DNA of 64,000 nt from an archaeon (GTDB lineage Archaea > Thermoproteota > Nitrososphaeria > Nitrososphaerales > Gagatemarchaeaceae), in the NCBI GenBank assembly GCA_016432545.1, contig CP066694.1, positions 1,178,001-1,242,000 of the forward strand, read 5' to 3'. The notes under the pieces were generated by a model that did no database searches, had not been told where the DNA came from, and saw nothing but the letters and a program-made list of their open reading frames with translations. Below, in pieces: positions 16,295 to 25,019 of this stretch. Made by a program: the position numbers and the translations under genes. Position 1 is the first letter of the stretch. Each line of letters starts with the position of its first letter.

Positions 16295-16795
16295 TCAGGA
16301 GGCCAGAGCCTCGGCCAGTCGTTTCAATTCCGTCACTTCCAAGCCATCCCCGATTTGGGCGATTACATCCCACCTGATGGTCCGACCGCGGCTGGCTACT
16401 AGCTGTCTGAGATCTGCGATGTCTTGAGGCCTTCCGGCCCGGAGCTTGGAGACGATCAGGCCTTCTAGCGAGATCACCTGGATTACCTTCCTTCCCACCT
16501 TGACCGAGACCGATGTCTTCACAATCCAGCCTGCCGGTATCCCGCCAAGGTCCTTTGTGTAGAAGTCGGCCTTGACTCCTCTTGGAGTGTACCAGGAGTT
16601 GCGGGAGCCCTCGATTCTCCGGTACCCAAGCCCCGACAGTTTCCCTTCGTCTGGGAGGTTCACCGCGACAAGGTCGATGTCTCTTGTCCCGCGGAATCTG
16701 GCGTAGTGATTGATGGCCAGGGCACCTACGAAGACCACCTTGCCGAGCTCTCTGGTTATCCTAGATGCTTCCTGTCTGAGATCTACCCTGAGCAA
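16295..16795 (-). CDS. AbiEii-like nucleotidyltransferase (candidate toxin)
   Basis: A 166-residue minimal nucleotidyltransferase-fold protein. VFVGALAINHYARFRGTRDIDLVAV matches the helix-loop and metal-binding DxD of AbiEii/DUF6036-type proteins. The later Asp-Ala/Asp (VKADFY) and SLEGLIVSKLRAGRPQDIADL also fit, where helical K..R..QD segments are conserved. AbiEii toxins transfer nucleotides to tRNA. It overlaps the upstream winged-helix gene by 35 bases in the order antitoxin then toxin, as in AbiE. Assignment as a toxin is inferred. Confidence 0.75.
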   Translation of the reverse strand: MLRVDLRQEASRITRELGKVVFVGALAINHYARFRGTRDIDLVAVNLPDEGKLSGLGYRRIEGSRNSWYTPRGVKADFYTKDLGGIPAGWIVKTSVSVKVGRKVIQVISLEGLIVSKLRAGRPQDIADLRQLVASRGRTIRWDVIAQIGDGLEVTELKRLAEALAS

Positions 16796-17423
16796 TATCC
16801 TCTCTCACCTTCAGGACGTCTTCTGACCTAAACGCCCCCCTAACCCTTGAATCCAGTGCGTCGCCGTGAAGAATCTCGATTGCGATTGCGTCCAACGTGC
16901 TCCTCCCGCCGTAGGCTATGCAGTCCAAGTAGGCCCGCTGCAATTCGTTCCGGAGTGACCCCATGCGGGGCAAGAGCACCACTCGACCGCGTTTCCCTTC
17001 CCAGAACATTTTCTTGCGAAGGATGGAAGAGGCCGTGTCCAGGTCTTCTACGTAGATGAAGAACGAGTAGGGCTCCTGGAGCCCAGTGAGTTCGTAAGCG
17101 CGATAGTCCAGAGTGACCGTGCCCTTCAGGATTTGGCGAGCAGCATTGACGTCGCTCTCGTTGTACGAACGGCCGAAGTGCCGTGCACCTTTCAGGGCGG
17201 ACAGCGATGGGGCCAAGGTCTCCCAGAGATAGAACGGCTGGAATAGGCTGGATCGGACCGTGAAATAGCCCTTCTTCACTTGCTCGGCGAATCCGGCTTC
17301 GCGCAGTTCTCGTAGGGTCCTGTATGCTGTTGCCCTCGAGCCTGTTACTTGTTGCAATTCCTTCAGGACGTAAACCGGCTTTTCTCCCATCTCCTGAGCT
17401 ACCGCAAGCTCTGGTTTCATCAT
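16761..17423 (-). CDS. AbiEi-like winged-helix regulator (candidate antitoxin)
   Basis: About 221 residues. The N-terminal wing-helix (VYVLKELQQVTGSRATAYRTLRELREAGF, about residues 15-43) is followed by a body ending in a helical segment, like AbiEi-type antitoxins and other transcriptional regulators. The frame runs open to 17600, but the leading part is not protein-like. ATG 17423 is chosen because a strong TATA box (17448-17460, minus strand) lies 25 bases upstream, implying a leaderless start. In AbiE systems the antitoxin represses its own promoter; autoregulation here is inferred. Confidence 0.75.
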   Translation of the reverse strand: MMKPELAVAQEMGEKPVYVLKELQQVTGSRATAYRTLRELREAGFAEQVKKGYFTVRSSLFQPFYLWETLAPSLSALKGARHFGRSYNESDVNAARQILKGTVTLDYRAYELTGLQEPYSFFIYVEDLDTASSILRKKMFWEGKRGRVVLLPRMGSLRNELQRAYLDCIAYGGRSTLDAIAIEILHGDALDSRVRGAFRSEDVLKVREDIAQGRSQTGSI

Positions 17424-17447
17424 CGGCGGAATTCTTTGCTTTGGAGG

Positions 17448-17460
17448 AATATAAATATAT
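17448..17460 (-). promoter_or_regulatory. TATA box of the AbiE-like pair
   Basis: Read on the minus strand this is ATATATTTATATT, a close match to the archaeal box A. It is centred about 30 bases before ATG 17423, the start of the winged-helix gene, and supports that start over the longer open frame. Confidence 0.7.
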
Positions 17461-17640
17461 CTCAGAAATGAGACTAGCCCGCAATGTCCAAAGACAGATG
17501 CCAAGCCAAGGCGTCCAGCGCACGTCGGTCGGTATCGTCTGCGAACTTGCTCCTGGTCTCTCGACTTCTCTTGACCTAAACCCCAAATCCACCCGGGCAA
17601 CGGCTATATCCTCTCTCTGGACTTTGCGAAATCGAATCAC

Positions 17641-19551
17641 TTGTCAGGCGGAGAAAGGCGGCTTGCTGCCATAATGTTCACAGACCTAGTGGGCTACACC
17701 CGCCTTGCCCAGGCTGACGAGAAGATGGCCCTCAGGCTCCTCGACGAGCACAGGGCCCTGCTCAGGCCGGTCTTCGCCTCTCACGGGGGCACGGAAGTCA
17801 AGACAATAGGGGACGGCTTCCTGCTCGAGTTCAGGAGCGCCCTGGACGCGGTCGAGTGCGCAGTCGAGCTTCAGAAGAAGATGACAGACCGCAACTCCGG
17901 CGGGGACCCCTCCGGGAAGCTCGAGCTGAGGGTCGGGATCCACCTGGGGGACGTAGTCCACGGCGCAGGGGACGTCCATGGGGACGCGGTCAACGTCGCT
18001 TCAAGGATCGAGCCGCTCGCGCTCCCGGGCGGAGCCTGCATCACCCAGCAGGTCTACGACAGCATCAGGAACAAGACCAGCCTCGACTTCACTAGGATGG
18101 GAGAGATTAACCTAAAGAACGTGGAACTTCCTGTGATGGTCTACAGGATCAACATGTCGTGGAGCGCTCAGTCAAGGGCCGAGGGCCCGGCCCCGAGGGA
18201 GAGGCTGGCCGTCCTGCCCTTCGTCAACATCAGCCCCGACCCCAACGACGAGTACTTCGCCGACGGCCTCACCGAGGAGCTCATCTCGAAGCTCGCTGAG
18301 ATCAGCTCGCTCAAGGTGATAGCGAGGACCTCGGTCATGAACTACAAGAAGAAGGAGAAGAAGGCCTCGGAGATAGGCCGGGAGCTCGGAGTAGGTTCGA
18401 TCATCGAGGGGAGCGTCCGTAAGGCGGGCACCAAGATCAGGGTCACGGTCCAGCTCATAGACGCCAACTCCGAAGAGCACCTCTGGGCCTCAAACTACGA
18501 CAAGGAGATGGACGACATCTTCGCAATCCAGAGCGACGTCGCTTCCAAGGTGGCCAGCTCGCTCAAGGCAGGAGTCTTCTCGGGGGTGAGGACGAAGGAC
18601 ACCGAGGACCTCGAAGCCTACACCCAGTACATCAGGGGCGTCCAGCTGGTTCACGAAGGCTCCGAAGAAGGCCTCCGCGCCGGGCTCGCGTTACTTGAGA
18701 CAGCGGTCGCGAGAGACCCCAAGTTCGCCAGGGCCTACGCCTCGCTCGGCTTTGCCTGGGGCGCTCTGGCAAGCTCAGGGTACGAAGACTTCTCGAAAGC
18801 CAAGAACGCGGAGGAGGCCGCGGCAAGGGCGCTCGAGCTGGACCCTAACTGCGCGGAGGCTCACAGCTCCATGGCCCTGGCCCACAGCCTGATGGACAGG
18901 TTCCCAGACGCCATCGCAGAGGCGGAGGCTGCGCTCCGCCTGAACCCGAGCCTCGCGGGCGCGCACACGACCCTCGGCATCCAATACGCTTCGGCCGGAG
19001 ACCTGGAGAAGAGCATCGGAGTCTTCAGGAAGGGGTACGAGATCGACCCCCTTTCATTCGCCGCCGGGAACATGTATTCCCTCACCCTCCGAACGGCAGG
19101 GCATCATCAGGAGGCGGTGGCCGTCCTCGAGCAGATGAGGAAATTCATGCCCCACACGGCGAGGATCTACGTGGGCCTGGCCGAGTGCTACATGTTCGTC
19201 AACGACTTCGCAAAGGCGCAGGAGTACCTGGACCAGGCTGCGAAGATCAACCCAAACGAGCCTCTGATGATCCTGGGGCAGGGGACGCTCTACGCCTTCA
19301 CTGGCAGGAGAGAAGAGGCAGAGAAGACCCTTGCGCGGGTCAACGCCACCCCGACGGAGTCTGTGAGGCTCTTTGGCGAACTCTTCATCAACGCCAGCCT
19401 TGGAAGGCTCGACCCCGCCTTCAAGGCCTTGGACAGGATGGCCGTGACCCACTCCTGGCCGTTCCTCCTGAAGACGCTCCCGGTCTTCAAGGAACTCAGG
19501 GCCGACCCAAGGTTCTCGGAATTCTGCGCCAAGATCGGGCTCAAGCCGTAG
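17641..19551 (+). CDS. Class III adenylate cyclase with TolB-like and TPR domains
   Basis: A 636-residue signalling protein. Residues 6-165 are a class III cyclase catalytic domain with both metal aspartates (MFTDLVGYT and IGDGFLLEF), the adenine-selecting Lys (EVKTIGD) and Asp, and the transition-state Asn/Arg (NVASRIE). Residues 185-305 are a TolB-N/FlgO-like domain (LAVLPFVNISPDPNDEYFADGLTEELI). Residues 340-620 are repeated tetratricopeptide motifs. No membrane segment is seen. It is likely to make cAMP, with the TPR region as a sensor or partner dock. TTG start, with a TATA-like CTATATCC upstream. Paralogues are at 30333 and 36414. Confidence 0.9.
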   Translation: MSGGERRLAAIMFTDLVGYTRLAQADEKMALRLLDEHRALLRPVFASHGGTEVKTIGDGFLLEFRSALDAVECAVELQKKMTDRNSGGDPSGKLELRVGIHLGDVVHGAGDVHGDAVNVASRIEPLALPGGACITQQVYDSIRNKTSLDFTRMGEINLKNVELPVMVYRINMSWSAQSRAEGPAPRERLAVLPFVNISPDPNDEYFADGLTEELISKLAEISSLKVIARTSVMNYKKKEKKASEIGRELGVGSIIEGSVRKAGTKIRVTVQLIDANSEEHLWASNYDKEMDDIFAIQSDVASKVASSLKAGVFSGVRTKDTEDLEAYTQYIRGVQLVHEGSEEGLRAGLALLETAVARDPKFARAYASLGFAWGALASSGYEDFSKAKNAEEAAARALELDPNCAEAHSSMALAHSLMDRFPDAIAEAEAALRLNPSLAGAHTTLGIQYASAGDLEKSIGVFRKGYEIDPLSFAAGNMYSLTLRTAGHHQEAVAVLEQMRKFMPHTARIYVGLAECYMFVNDFAKAQEYLDQAAKINPNEPLMILGQGTLYAFTGRREEAEKTLARVNATPTESVRLFGELFINASLGRLDPAFKALDRMAVTHSWPFLLKTLPVFKELRADPRFSEFCAKIGLKP

Positions 19552-19611
19552 CCGCTGGGCCGTTCTCGTCCATAGAACTATCAATCCACGCCTGCGCAAG
19601 GAGGCCAGTGC

Positions 19612-20499
19612 ATGAGGGACCTAAAGGCACTCTCGCTCGTGGTAGTACTCGCAGGATCGGTGATGACGCTCTCAGCCTTGAGCCAACGAGTCAACCCCGA
19701 CACGAACCTCGCCATTCTCGGCATCTTCGCAGCCTTCTCAGGGCTCCTTCTCCTGACCTTCGATTTCCTCAAAGGGCTGCGCTTCATCAATGAAAGGAGA
19801 CAGTACTTCCTTTGGGTCTTCTGGCCAGTCTTCTCGTCTGGACTCCTACTCTGGCTCTATGGCCTCAGCCTCGGCGGAATGGTGGCGTGCTTCGGGCCCC
19901 TGGGGGGCGGAGGATGCAGCATACCTCAGGCTTACTCGGATGTCGTCACAGTTGGCGAGGCGATCGCTCTCGTCGGCGGCATCGGGGTTCTGGTGGGACT
20001 GGCAGTCCCACGCCGGAACAAGGATCAGAGTGTATGGAAGCCGAGACTGAAGGGAAGGACCGCGTCGACCGTAAGCTTGGCGGTCACATTCATCGCGGTC
20101 CTCGGCTTCTTCTCGTACTCGCCCGCGGTCACGATCACCAGCATCTTCCAGGTCACCCAGTTTCCCCACGGGGCCGACCTGCGCGTAATTCCATTCTACG
20201 GCTTCGTCCGTGCTGATTCCCCGACGAGCCATGGCCCAGTCCTGTCAGGCTCGGGAGAGGTCCTTCCCGTCGGAGGGAGCTTCGACTACGTGCTGGTCTT
20301 CAGGAGCGTCCAGAACTTCTCTTCATACACTGTTTCGCACCTCGGGGTCGGACAGGGATTCTCTATCCTCAAGACGAACCCAGCCCTTCCAGTCTCAGTC
20401 TCATCGAGCCAGCCTAACGCCTCCGTCGATATCACGATCCAGGCCCCGTACTATCCGTACTACGGACCACTCGGCGTCGAGATCAACGTCACGCAGTAG
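19612..20499 (+). CDS. Membrane protein with C-terminal outside domain
   Basis: A 295-residue protein with about five hydrophobic helices (the first from residue 5; the last near FIAVLGFFSYSPAVTI, about 157-172). It ends in a 110-residue beta-rich domain facing outside, with strands such as FDYVLVFRSVQNF and a C-terminal VDITIQAPYYPYYG. A GGAGG-like ribosome site precedes the ATG. Family not recognised; no enzyme motif. Confidence 0.65.
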   Translation: MRDLKALSLVVVLAGSVMTLSALSQRVNPDTNLAILGIFAAFSGLLLLTFDFLKGLRFINERRQYFLWVFWPVFSSGLLLWLYGLSLGGMVACFGPLGGGGCSIPQAYSDVVTVGEAIALVGGIGVLVGLAVPRRNKDQSVWKPRLKGRTASTVSLAVTFIAVLGFFSYSPAVTITSIFQVTQFPHGADLRVIPFYGFVRADSPTSHGPVLSGSGEVLPVGGSFDYVLVFRSVQNFSSYTVSHLGVGQGFSILKTNPALPVSVSSSQPNASVDITIQAPYYPYYGPLGVEINVTQ

Positions 20500-20520
20500 T
20501 GCACTCGGTCCTGGAGACGG

Positions 20521-21153
20521 TCAGAGTCTCTTCCTGACCACGTAGAGCCTTTCCAGCTTCTTGTGCACCTCGAAGCCCGCTTTCTCGTACATGCTCAGCG
20601 AGCCCTTGAAGCTGAGGTTCTCACCCGGTATCTCATGTTCGTTCAGCGGAAGGTCTGGCCTCCGGGGATAGGCCTCCACCACTGACATCCCCCATCCGCG
20701 TACCAGTTCGCACGCAGACTCGAGCAGCCTCTTCGCGATGCCCTGCCCTCTGTATCCCTGCAACACCAGGAAACAGGTGATCGCCCCTACGTCTTCGCCC
20801 GTGTTCACTGCCAGAGCCAGGTGTCTGAGGTTCGCGAAGCCGCCCCTCGACCTGACGTTGCACCATCCCACGGCCTTTCCGTCGACGTAGGCCAACAGAC
20901 CGCTTGCGCGCCCGTCCTGAATCGTCTTCCTCCTCGCTTCCCGGTTCTCGCCTCTCTTGTCCTTGGAGGCTTTGACCTCGTCCTCGCTCCGCACATCGTC
21001 GTAGAAGGTGCAGTAGCATCCTCCCCAACCCTGGTTCTCTTCGTATCGGAGCCACTTGTCATGGTCGTAGACCTCGTCGAAGAATGCAAGGTAGTCGTCC
21101 GCCATCTCGGGTTCGAGCTCTCTTACCGTGATCTTGCCCTCCACGACGCTCAC
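20521..21153 (-). CDS. GNAT-family N-acetyltransferase
   Basis: A 210-residue GNAT. The acetyl-CoA pyrophosphate loop is QGYRGQGIAKRLLE, preceded by strand beta4 (AITCFLVL) and followed by SMYEKAGFEVHKKLERL. The acceptor substrate is unknown. The frame is open further upstream, but GTG 21153 is chosen: its GTGA overlaps the stop of the next gene upstream, which is itself a GNAT of the same subfamily, so translation is probably coupled. Cys residues in GGCYCTFY match the CWCIYY motif of the partner, suggesting a shared ancestor. Confidence 0.85.
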   Translation of the reverse strand: MSVVEGKITVRELEPEMADDYLAFFDEVYDHDKWLRYEENQGWGGCYCTFYDDVRSEDEVKASKDKRGENREARRKTIQDGRASGLLAYVDGKAVGWCNVRSRGGFANLRHLALAVNTGEDVGAITCFLVLQGYRGQGIAKRLLESACELVRGWGMSVVEAYPRRPDLPLNEHEIPGENLSFKGSLSMYEKAGFEVHKKLERLYVVRKRL

Positions 21154-21731
21154 CCCTTCACTTTCTTCCTCATGAGCATCAGGCTCGTCCCCAGGGGAGA
21201 GACCTCCTCGAACCCTTCGTGCTCGAACATCCCGGTCGTGCCGAACCACTTCCACTCCGGCACTGCCAGCATCTTCTTGGAGACGACCGGGTAGGCCTCC
21301 ACGACCCCTCCGCCCTTCTTCTTGATCGATTCCAGGGCCGAACGGAGCCCGGCCTTGGCCACTCCCATCCCCCTGTGGTCCTTGTCCACGAAGAAGCACG
21401 TTATCCTCCAGAGCCTCTCCGGCCCTTGCGGCGGCCCTAGCTTCTTGTAGTTCCTCATCGCGTCGATCCTCGGCAGCTCATCGGCCACCCCGTACTGGCA
21501 CCACCCCACCGGCTTGGAGCCGTCGTAGACGATGGCCGCGTGGGCCCTGTCCTCCTTGACCAGCTTCCTCTTGTCCCGGACGTTCCTTTCCCTCCTCTCA
21601 TCCGGGGTCATCCCCCTCGTAGCAGGCCTTGCTCTTTGATAGTAGATGCACCAGCAGCTCCCCTGCTGGACGGCCAGCTTCTCAAAGTCCTTCAGGGTCC
21701 TCTGGCTGAGCTCCTTGGTCTCGTAGGGCAC
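21150..21731 (-). CDS. GNAT-family N-acetyltransferase, tandem paralogue
   Basis: About 193 residues. GSCWCIYYQ (about 27-35) and ITCFFVDKDHRGMGVAKAGL form the same layout as the downstream GNAT: a Cys-rich N-terminal motif, then the CoA loop (HRGMGVA). GTG 21731 is taken as the start because the longer frame to 21887 has 52 non-family residues, and a TATA-like TTTTAGAG lies about 27 bases before 21731. It overlaps its partner by four bases. Substrate unknown. Confidence 0.78.
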   Translation of the reverse strand: MPYETKELSQRTLKDFEKLAVQQGSCWCIYYQRARPATRGMTPDERRERNVRDKRKLVKEDRAHAAIVYDGSKPVGWCQYGVADELPRIDAMRNYKKLGPPQGPERLWRITCFFVDKDHRGMGVAKAGLRSALESIKKKGGGVVEAYPVVSKKMLAVPEWKWFGTTGMFEHEGFEEVSPLGTSLMLMRKKVKG

Positions 21732-21765
21732 GGCCCCTGCGGGTCTGCCTCTTTCTCTAAAACCC

Positions 21766-22011
21766 TTGGCGCGCAAGTTCAAATCCAGTCCATCCCGAGT
21801 GAGAGTATTGATCCAATACTCTGCCTCCGACTTCAAGAGGGCCCTGCTGCTCTGCGGGATCGTGGGGGCGTGGCTGGTCGCGATCAATCAGGGGAGCGAA
21901 CTTCTCGCCGGGCACTTCAACGGAGTCCTGGCCCTGAGGATCTTCCTCGACTTTGCGACCCCCTTCACGGTCTCGAGCCTGACCGCTCTGATGAGAAATA
22001 AGGCGAATTAG
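21766..22011 (+). CDS. NrtS-like small membrane protein (nitrate/nitrite transport family)
   Basis: An 81-residue protein with two membrane helices: LLLCGIVGAWLVAINQGSEL and LRIFLDFATPFTVSSLTAL. The G-x-x-L-x-x-INQG and DFATPFTVSS pattern fits the NrtS family, which is linked to nitrate/nitrite transport in some bacteria. The role is inferred from the family only; no nitrate genes are nearby. The GTG at 21803 is an alternative start. It is divergent from the GNAT pair. Confidence 0.65.
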   Translation: MARKFKSSPSRVRVLIQYSASDFKRALLLCGIVGAWLVAINQGSELLAGHFNGVLALRIFLDFATPFTVSSLTALMRNKAN

Positions 22012-22020
22012 AAGCTAATC

Positions 22021-23277
22021 TCAGCGGGCCAGCTGCGTCGCGACCACGTCGAGGACCCTCCTCGCGACCTCGACCTTGGGCCGCCCCTCAACTCGGATCG
22101 CCTTACCCTTCCCGAGGATCAGGACGCTGTTTTCGTCGGCGCCGAATCCCCTCCCTCCGCTCACATTGTTCGCTATTACCAGGCCAGCCCGGAGCTTCTT
22201 CCTGAAGTTCTGAGCCGTCCTCTCCAGCTCCTTGTCCGAACCGGCGGTCTCAGCCTTGAAAGCCACCATGAAGATCTTCGGCCACTTCTTCCTGACCACC
22301 TCGACTATCTTCGGGGTCGGCTTGAGAGCCAGCTCGAACCTTCCTCCGGCCGTCGGTATCTTCTTCCTGGCCCTCGTGACCGGCGCGAAGTCGGACGGGG
22401 CTGCAGCCGAGATGTACGCGTCGAATTTCGACGAGCCCAGGGCTTTCATGACCGCCGCCGACATCTCTTCGGTCGTCCTGACTTTGACAGAGTCGACTCT
22501 CGAAGGAGCCTCCAATTCACCCCCGTAAACATAGACCACCTCCGCGCCTCTCCTTGCTGCGTCCGCAGCCAGCGCCAGGCCCATCTTCCCGGAACTCATG
22601 TTAGTGATCACCCTCACAGGGTCGATGAACTCCACCGTCGGGCCTCCCGTCACTAGGATCCTGAGACCCCTGAGGTCCTGCTCGGTGAAGACTTTCACAG
22701 CCTCCTCGACGATCTCCTCCACCGCGGCCATCTTGGCCTTCCCCTCGAGGTGGACGGGGCCGACGAATGCGACGCCCCTCTGCTCAAGGCTCCTGATGTT
22801 CGCCTGGACCGCCGGGTTCCTGTACATCGGCTCGTGCGCTGCAGGCGCGACTACCAGGGGGATCCCTCCCCCGAGCGCCATCGACGCGATCGTGGTCACC
22901 GGCGTGTCGTCTATCCCGAGCGCGACCTTCGAGATCGTGTTGGCTGTGCACGGCGCGACCAGGACGAGGTCGGCCCTTCCCTTCCACTCTCCTGCCAGCC
23001 TCACATGCTCGGTCGCTCCGGTCAGCCTTCTCACCACGGGATTCCCAGTGGCCCACTCAAGGGTCTCCGGCCGGACGAGCTTCTCCGCCGCCTCCGACAT
23101 GACCGCGTGGACCTCAGCCCCGTGGCGCATCAGCTCTCTTGCCAGCGAAGGCACTTCGATCGACGCCACGCTCCCGGTGACGCAGAGGAGGACCTTCCGG
23201 CCCTTCAGCTCCTTCCCCTTCGACGAGGTGATGTCCTTCAGAGGGTCACCCTCCTTGAGCGAGCCCATCTCTCCCAT
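22021..23277 (-). CDS. coaBC: CoaBC: phosphopantothenoylcysteine synthetase/decarboxylase
   Basis: A 418-residue bifunctional coenzyme A enzyme. The N-terminal flavoprotein half has CVTGSVASIEVPSL, the catalytic His in TGATEHVRLA and VAPCTANTISKVALGIDD, and decarboxylates phosphopantothenoylcysteine. The C-terminal half (from ILVTGGPTVEFIDPVR, then NMSSGKMG and KIPTAGG) ligates cysteine to phosphopantothenate. Full length for the family. It is divergent from the nitrilase gene. Confidence 0.95.
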   Translation of the reverse strand: MGEMGSLKEGDPLKDITSSKGKELKGRKVLLCVTGSVASIEVPSLARELMRHGAEVHAVMSEAAEKLVRPETLEWATGNPVVRRLTGATEHVRLAGEWKGRADLVLVAPCTANTISKVALGIDDTPVTTIASMALGGGIPLVVAPAAHEPMYRNPAVQANIRSLEQRGVAFVGPVHLEGKAKMAAVEEIVEEAVKVFTEQDLRGLRILVTGGPTVEFIDPVRVITNMSSGKMGLALAADAARRGAEVVYVYGGELEAPSRVDSVKVRTTEEMSAAVMKALGSSKFDAYISAAAPSDFAPVTRARKKIPTAGGRFELALKPTPKIVEVVRKKWPKIFMVAFKAETAGSDKELERTAQNFRKKLRAGLVIANNVSGGRGFGADENSVLILGKGKAIRVEGRPKVEVARRVLDVVATQLAR

Positions 23278-23360
23278 CTGGCTCCGGAGGCTCCGAGTAG
23301 ATATCTCCTCGGCCAGCGGACTGGTTCAAACAGAAATAGCACGCCCGGCCCGCCCTTCGC

Positions 23361-24158
23361 ATGAAGGTCGCCGCTGTCCAGCTGGGCCTCTACCCAAAGA
23401 ACACCGAGAAGGCGCTTGACTCCGCCGAGGCTCTGGTCAGGGCTGCTGCGAAGAGGGGCGCAAGGCTCGTCTGCCTCCCCGAGCACTGGCTCCTGTCGAG
23501 GGTCATTGAAGAGGACGACCCGATCAACACTCGCTTCGAGTCGCTGGCGAAGGAGCTCGGGGTCTACCTGAACCTGGGCGCGAACTTCCAGAAGCGCGGG
23601 AAGAGAGTCTTCATGGCCAGCCCCACGATCTCTCCACGCGGGCGGATACTGGCGACGCAGGACAAGGTCCACCTCTATCGCAGGGAGAAGAAGGCAGCCT
23701 CTCCAGGAGAAGGGCTCCACTTGTTCAAGGTCGACGGGTACACCGTAGGGGTCCTCGTCTGCCACGACCTCGTCTTCCCCGAGCCGGCACGCACCGCCAC
23801 TCTGTTGGGCGCCGAACTCCTCGTCGTGCCTTCCCTGATCGAGGCGACGGGAGGAGAGCCGTGGCTTGCATACCTCCGAGCCCGTGCTCTGGAGAACCGA
23901 ATCCCCATCGTCTCCGCGAACGCCTACGCGCCACCGAGGTTCCTCGGGATGACCTTCATCGTCGACCAGAAGTACGACAAGAAGAAGCACATCATGCTCC
24001 TTGACGAGAAGAAGGCAGGGCCAGGAGCAGGCCTGCTCATGGCCGACATAGACCCGAAGAGCGCGTCCCGGCCCAGAGCTGAGAGGCTAAGAGAACTGAA
24101 GGAGTCTCGGGCCGTAAAGGGCCTCTACGAGGCCGCGCGCGTCACGGGGCGCGCCTGA
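23361..24158 (+). CDS. Carbon-nitrogen hydrolase (nitrilase superfamily)
   Basis: A 265-residue amidase-type hydrolase with the Glu-Lys-Cys triad: Glu in CLPEHWLL, Lys in QDKVHLYR and Cys in VLVCHDLVFPE. It hydrolyses an amide or nitrile C-N bond; the exact substrate (for example omega-amides) cannot be told. ATG start, leaderless-like position. It converges with the membrane-protein gene, overlapping its end by 17 bases. A second, distinct member lies at 45166. Confidence 0.9.
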   Translation: MKVAAVQLGLYPKNTEKALDSAEALVRAAAKRGARLVCLPEHWLLSRVIEEDDPINTRFESLAKELGVYLNLGANFQKRGKRVFMASPTISPRGRILATQDKVHLYRREKKAASPGEGLHLFKVDGYTVGVLVCHDLVFPEPARTATLLGAELLVVPSLIEATGGEPWLAYLRARALENRIPIVSANAYAPPRFLGMTFIVDQKYDKKKHIMLLDEKKAGPGAGLLMADIDPKSASRPRAERLRELKESRAVKGLYEAARVTGRA

Positions 24159-24921
24159 ACCCAAAGAATCCGACGAGGTAGAGGGCGCCTCCTGCCGCGA
24201 GGGCATAGGCTCCCAACTCCCCGCCGAGCGCCACAATCACCCCGACTCCTGCGACAATCGCCAGGATCCCACCCAGCAACGAAAGCCTCCTTCTCAACAG
24301 GCCCAGCCCTCCCGCGATGAGAGCGACAGGGACCAGGGCGATCGCCAACAGCGCCGCTCCGACCTCGGCCGGCGCCAGCATCAGAGCTGGAAGGCCCGTG
24401 CGCAGGAATATCCCTGAATAGACTGAGAGAAGCGAAAGAGGAGACGAAGACCTGCTGATCAAGGGAAGAAACAAGGAGAGTAGTACCACGAGCTCCGCGA
24501 CGAGGACAAGAATCCGATAGTTCCTCGTGATGGGGACCGGCGGATGCAGAGCCAACTCCTCGGCCGTCTTCTTCTCCCGCAGCGCGACTAGGACTGCTAT
24601 CTCAAGCGCCAAGAAGACGACTCCGAGAGGTCCCAAGAAGATCGCCGCGAAGAGAGCCAGGAGCGGGATCTGCACCACTGTGTTGGCGTAGAAGAACCCC
24701 CTCCGGCCCGACTTCCTCGCCACGAGGGCGATGTCGACCACGGAGAGCACGAACAACAGCGCCGCGACTGGGAAGACAACAAGGAAGACCGGCTCGTCGG
24801 TGAGCCTCGGGTACGTCGAGCCCATGACCACCGCGGAGAAGACCAGCAACGCGACATCCCTGACCGCCTGAAGGACCCTCGCAATTCTCCGCAAACCGGA
24901 CGTGCCTGCACTAGCCGGCAA
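24142..24921 (-). CDS. Integral membrane protein, about eight helices
   Basis: A 259-residue hydrophobic protein with about eight membrane helices and short basic loops. Examples are LVFSAVVMG, VVFPVAALLFVLSVVDIALV near the start, and LLGGILAIVAGVGVIVALGG near the end. No catalytic motif seen. Function unknown. Confidence 0.7.
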   Translation of the reverse strand: MPASAGTSGLRRIARVLQAVRDVALLVFSAVVMGSTYPRLTDEPVFLVVFPVAALLFVLSVVDIALVARKSGRRGFFYANTVVQIPLLALFAAIFLGPLGVVFLALEIAVLVALREKKTAEELALHPPVPITRNYRILVLVAELVVLLSLFLPLISRSSSPLSLLSVYSGIFLRTGLPALMLAPAEVGAALLAIALVPVALIAGGLGLLRRRLSLLGGILAIVAGVGVIVALGGELGAYALAAGGALYLVGFFGFRRAP

Positions 24922-24984
24922 ATCGAATCATATTAGAATTCAAGCGCCCGGCGGAAGTCGTATGGGTAAGGCTATCGAAGCTAC

Positions 24985-25015
24985 TAGGCCTAGCGTCCCC
25001 GAAAGGCGGGGGATT
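24985..25015. other. Intergenic palindrome and GC-rich hairpin
   Basis: Between two minus-strand genes lies CTAGGCCTAG (a palindrome, 24985-24994) followed by a CCCCG/CGGGG stem with an AAAGG loop (about 24999-25013). It sits just after the end of the 25020-25322 gene and could serve as a terminator or part of a small RNA. I see no open reading frame in it that looks like protein. Confidence 0.3.
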
Positions 25016-25019
25016 CTGG

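Noticed and set aside
15090-16373. Minus-strand frames opposite hflX
   Set aside because: The plus strand has all GTPase motifs in order; the antisense frames are shadows.
24940-25019. Possible tRNA or snoRNA between 24921 and 25020
   Set aside because: A hairpin and palindrome are visible, but no cloverleaf or clear C/D boxes could be drawn. Kept only as a structured intergenic element.
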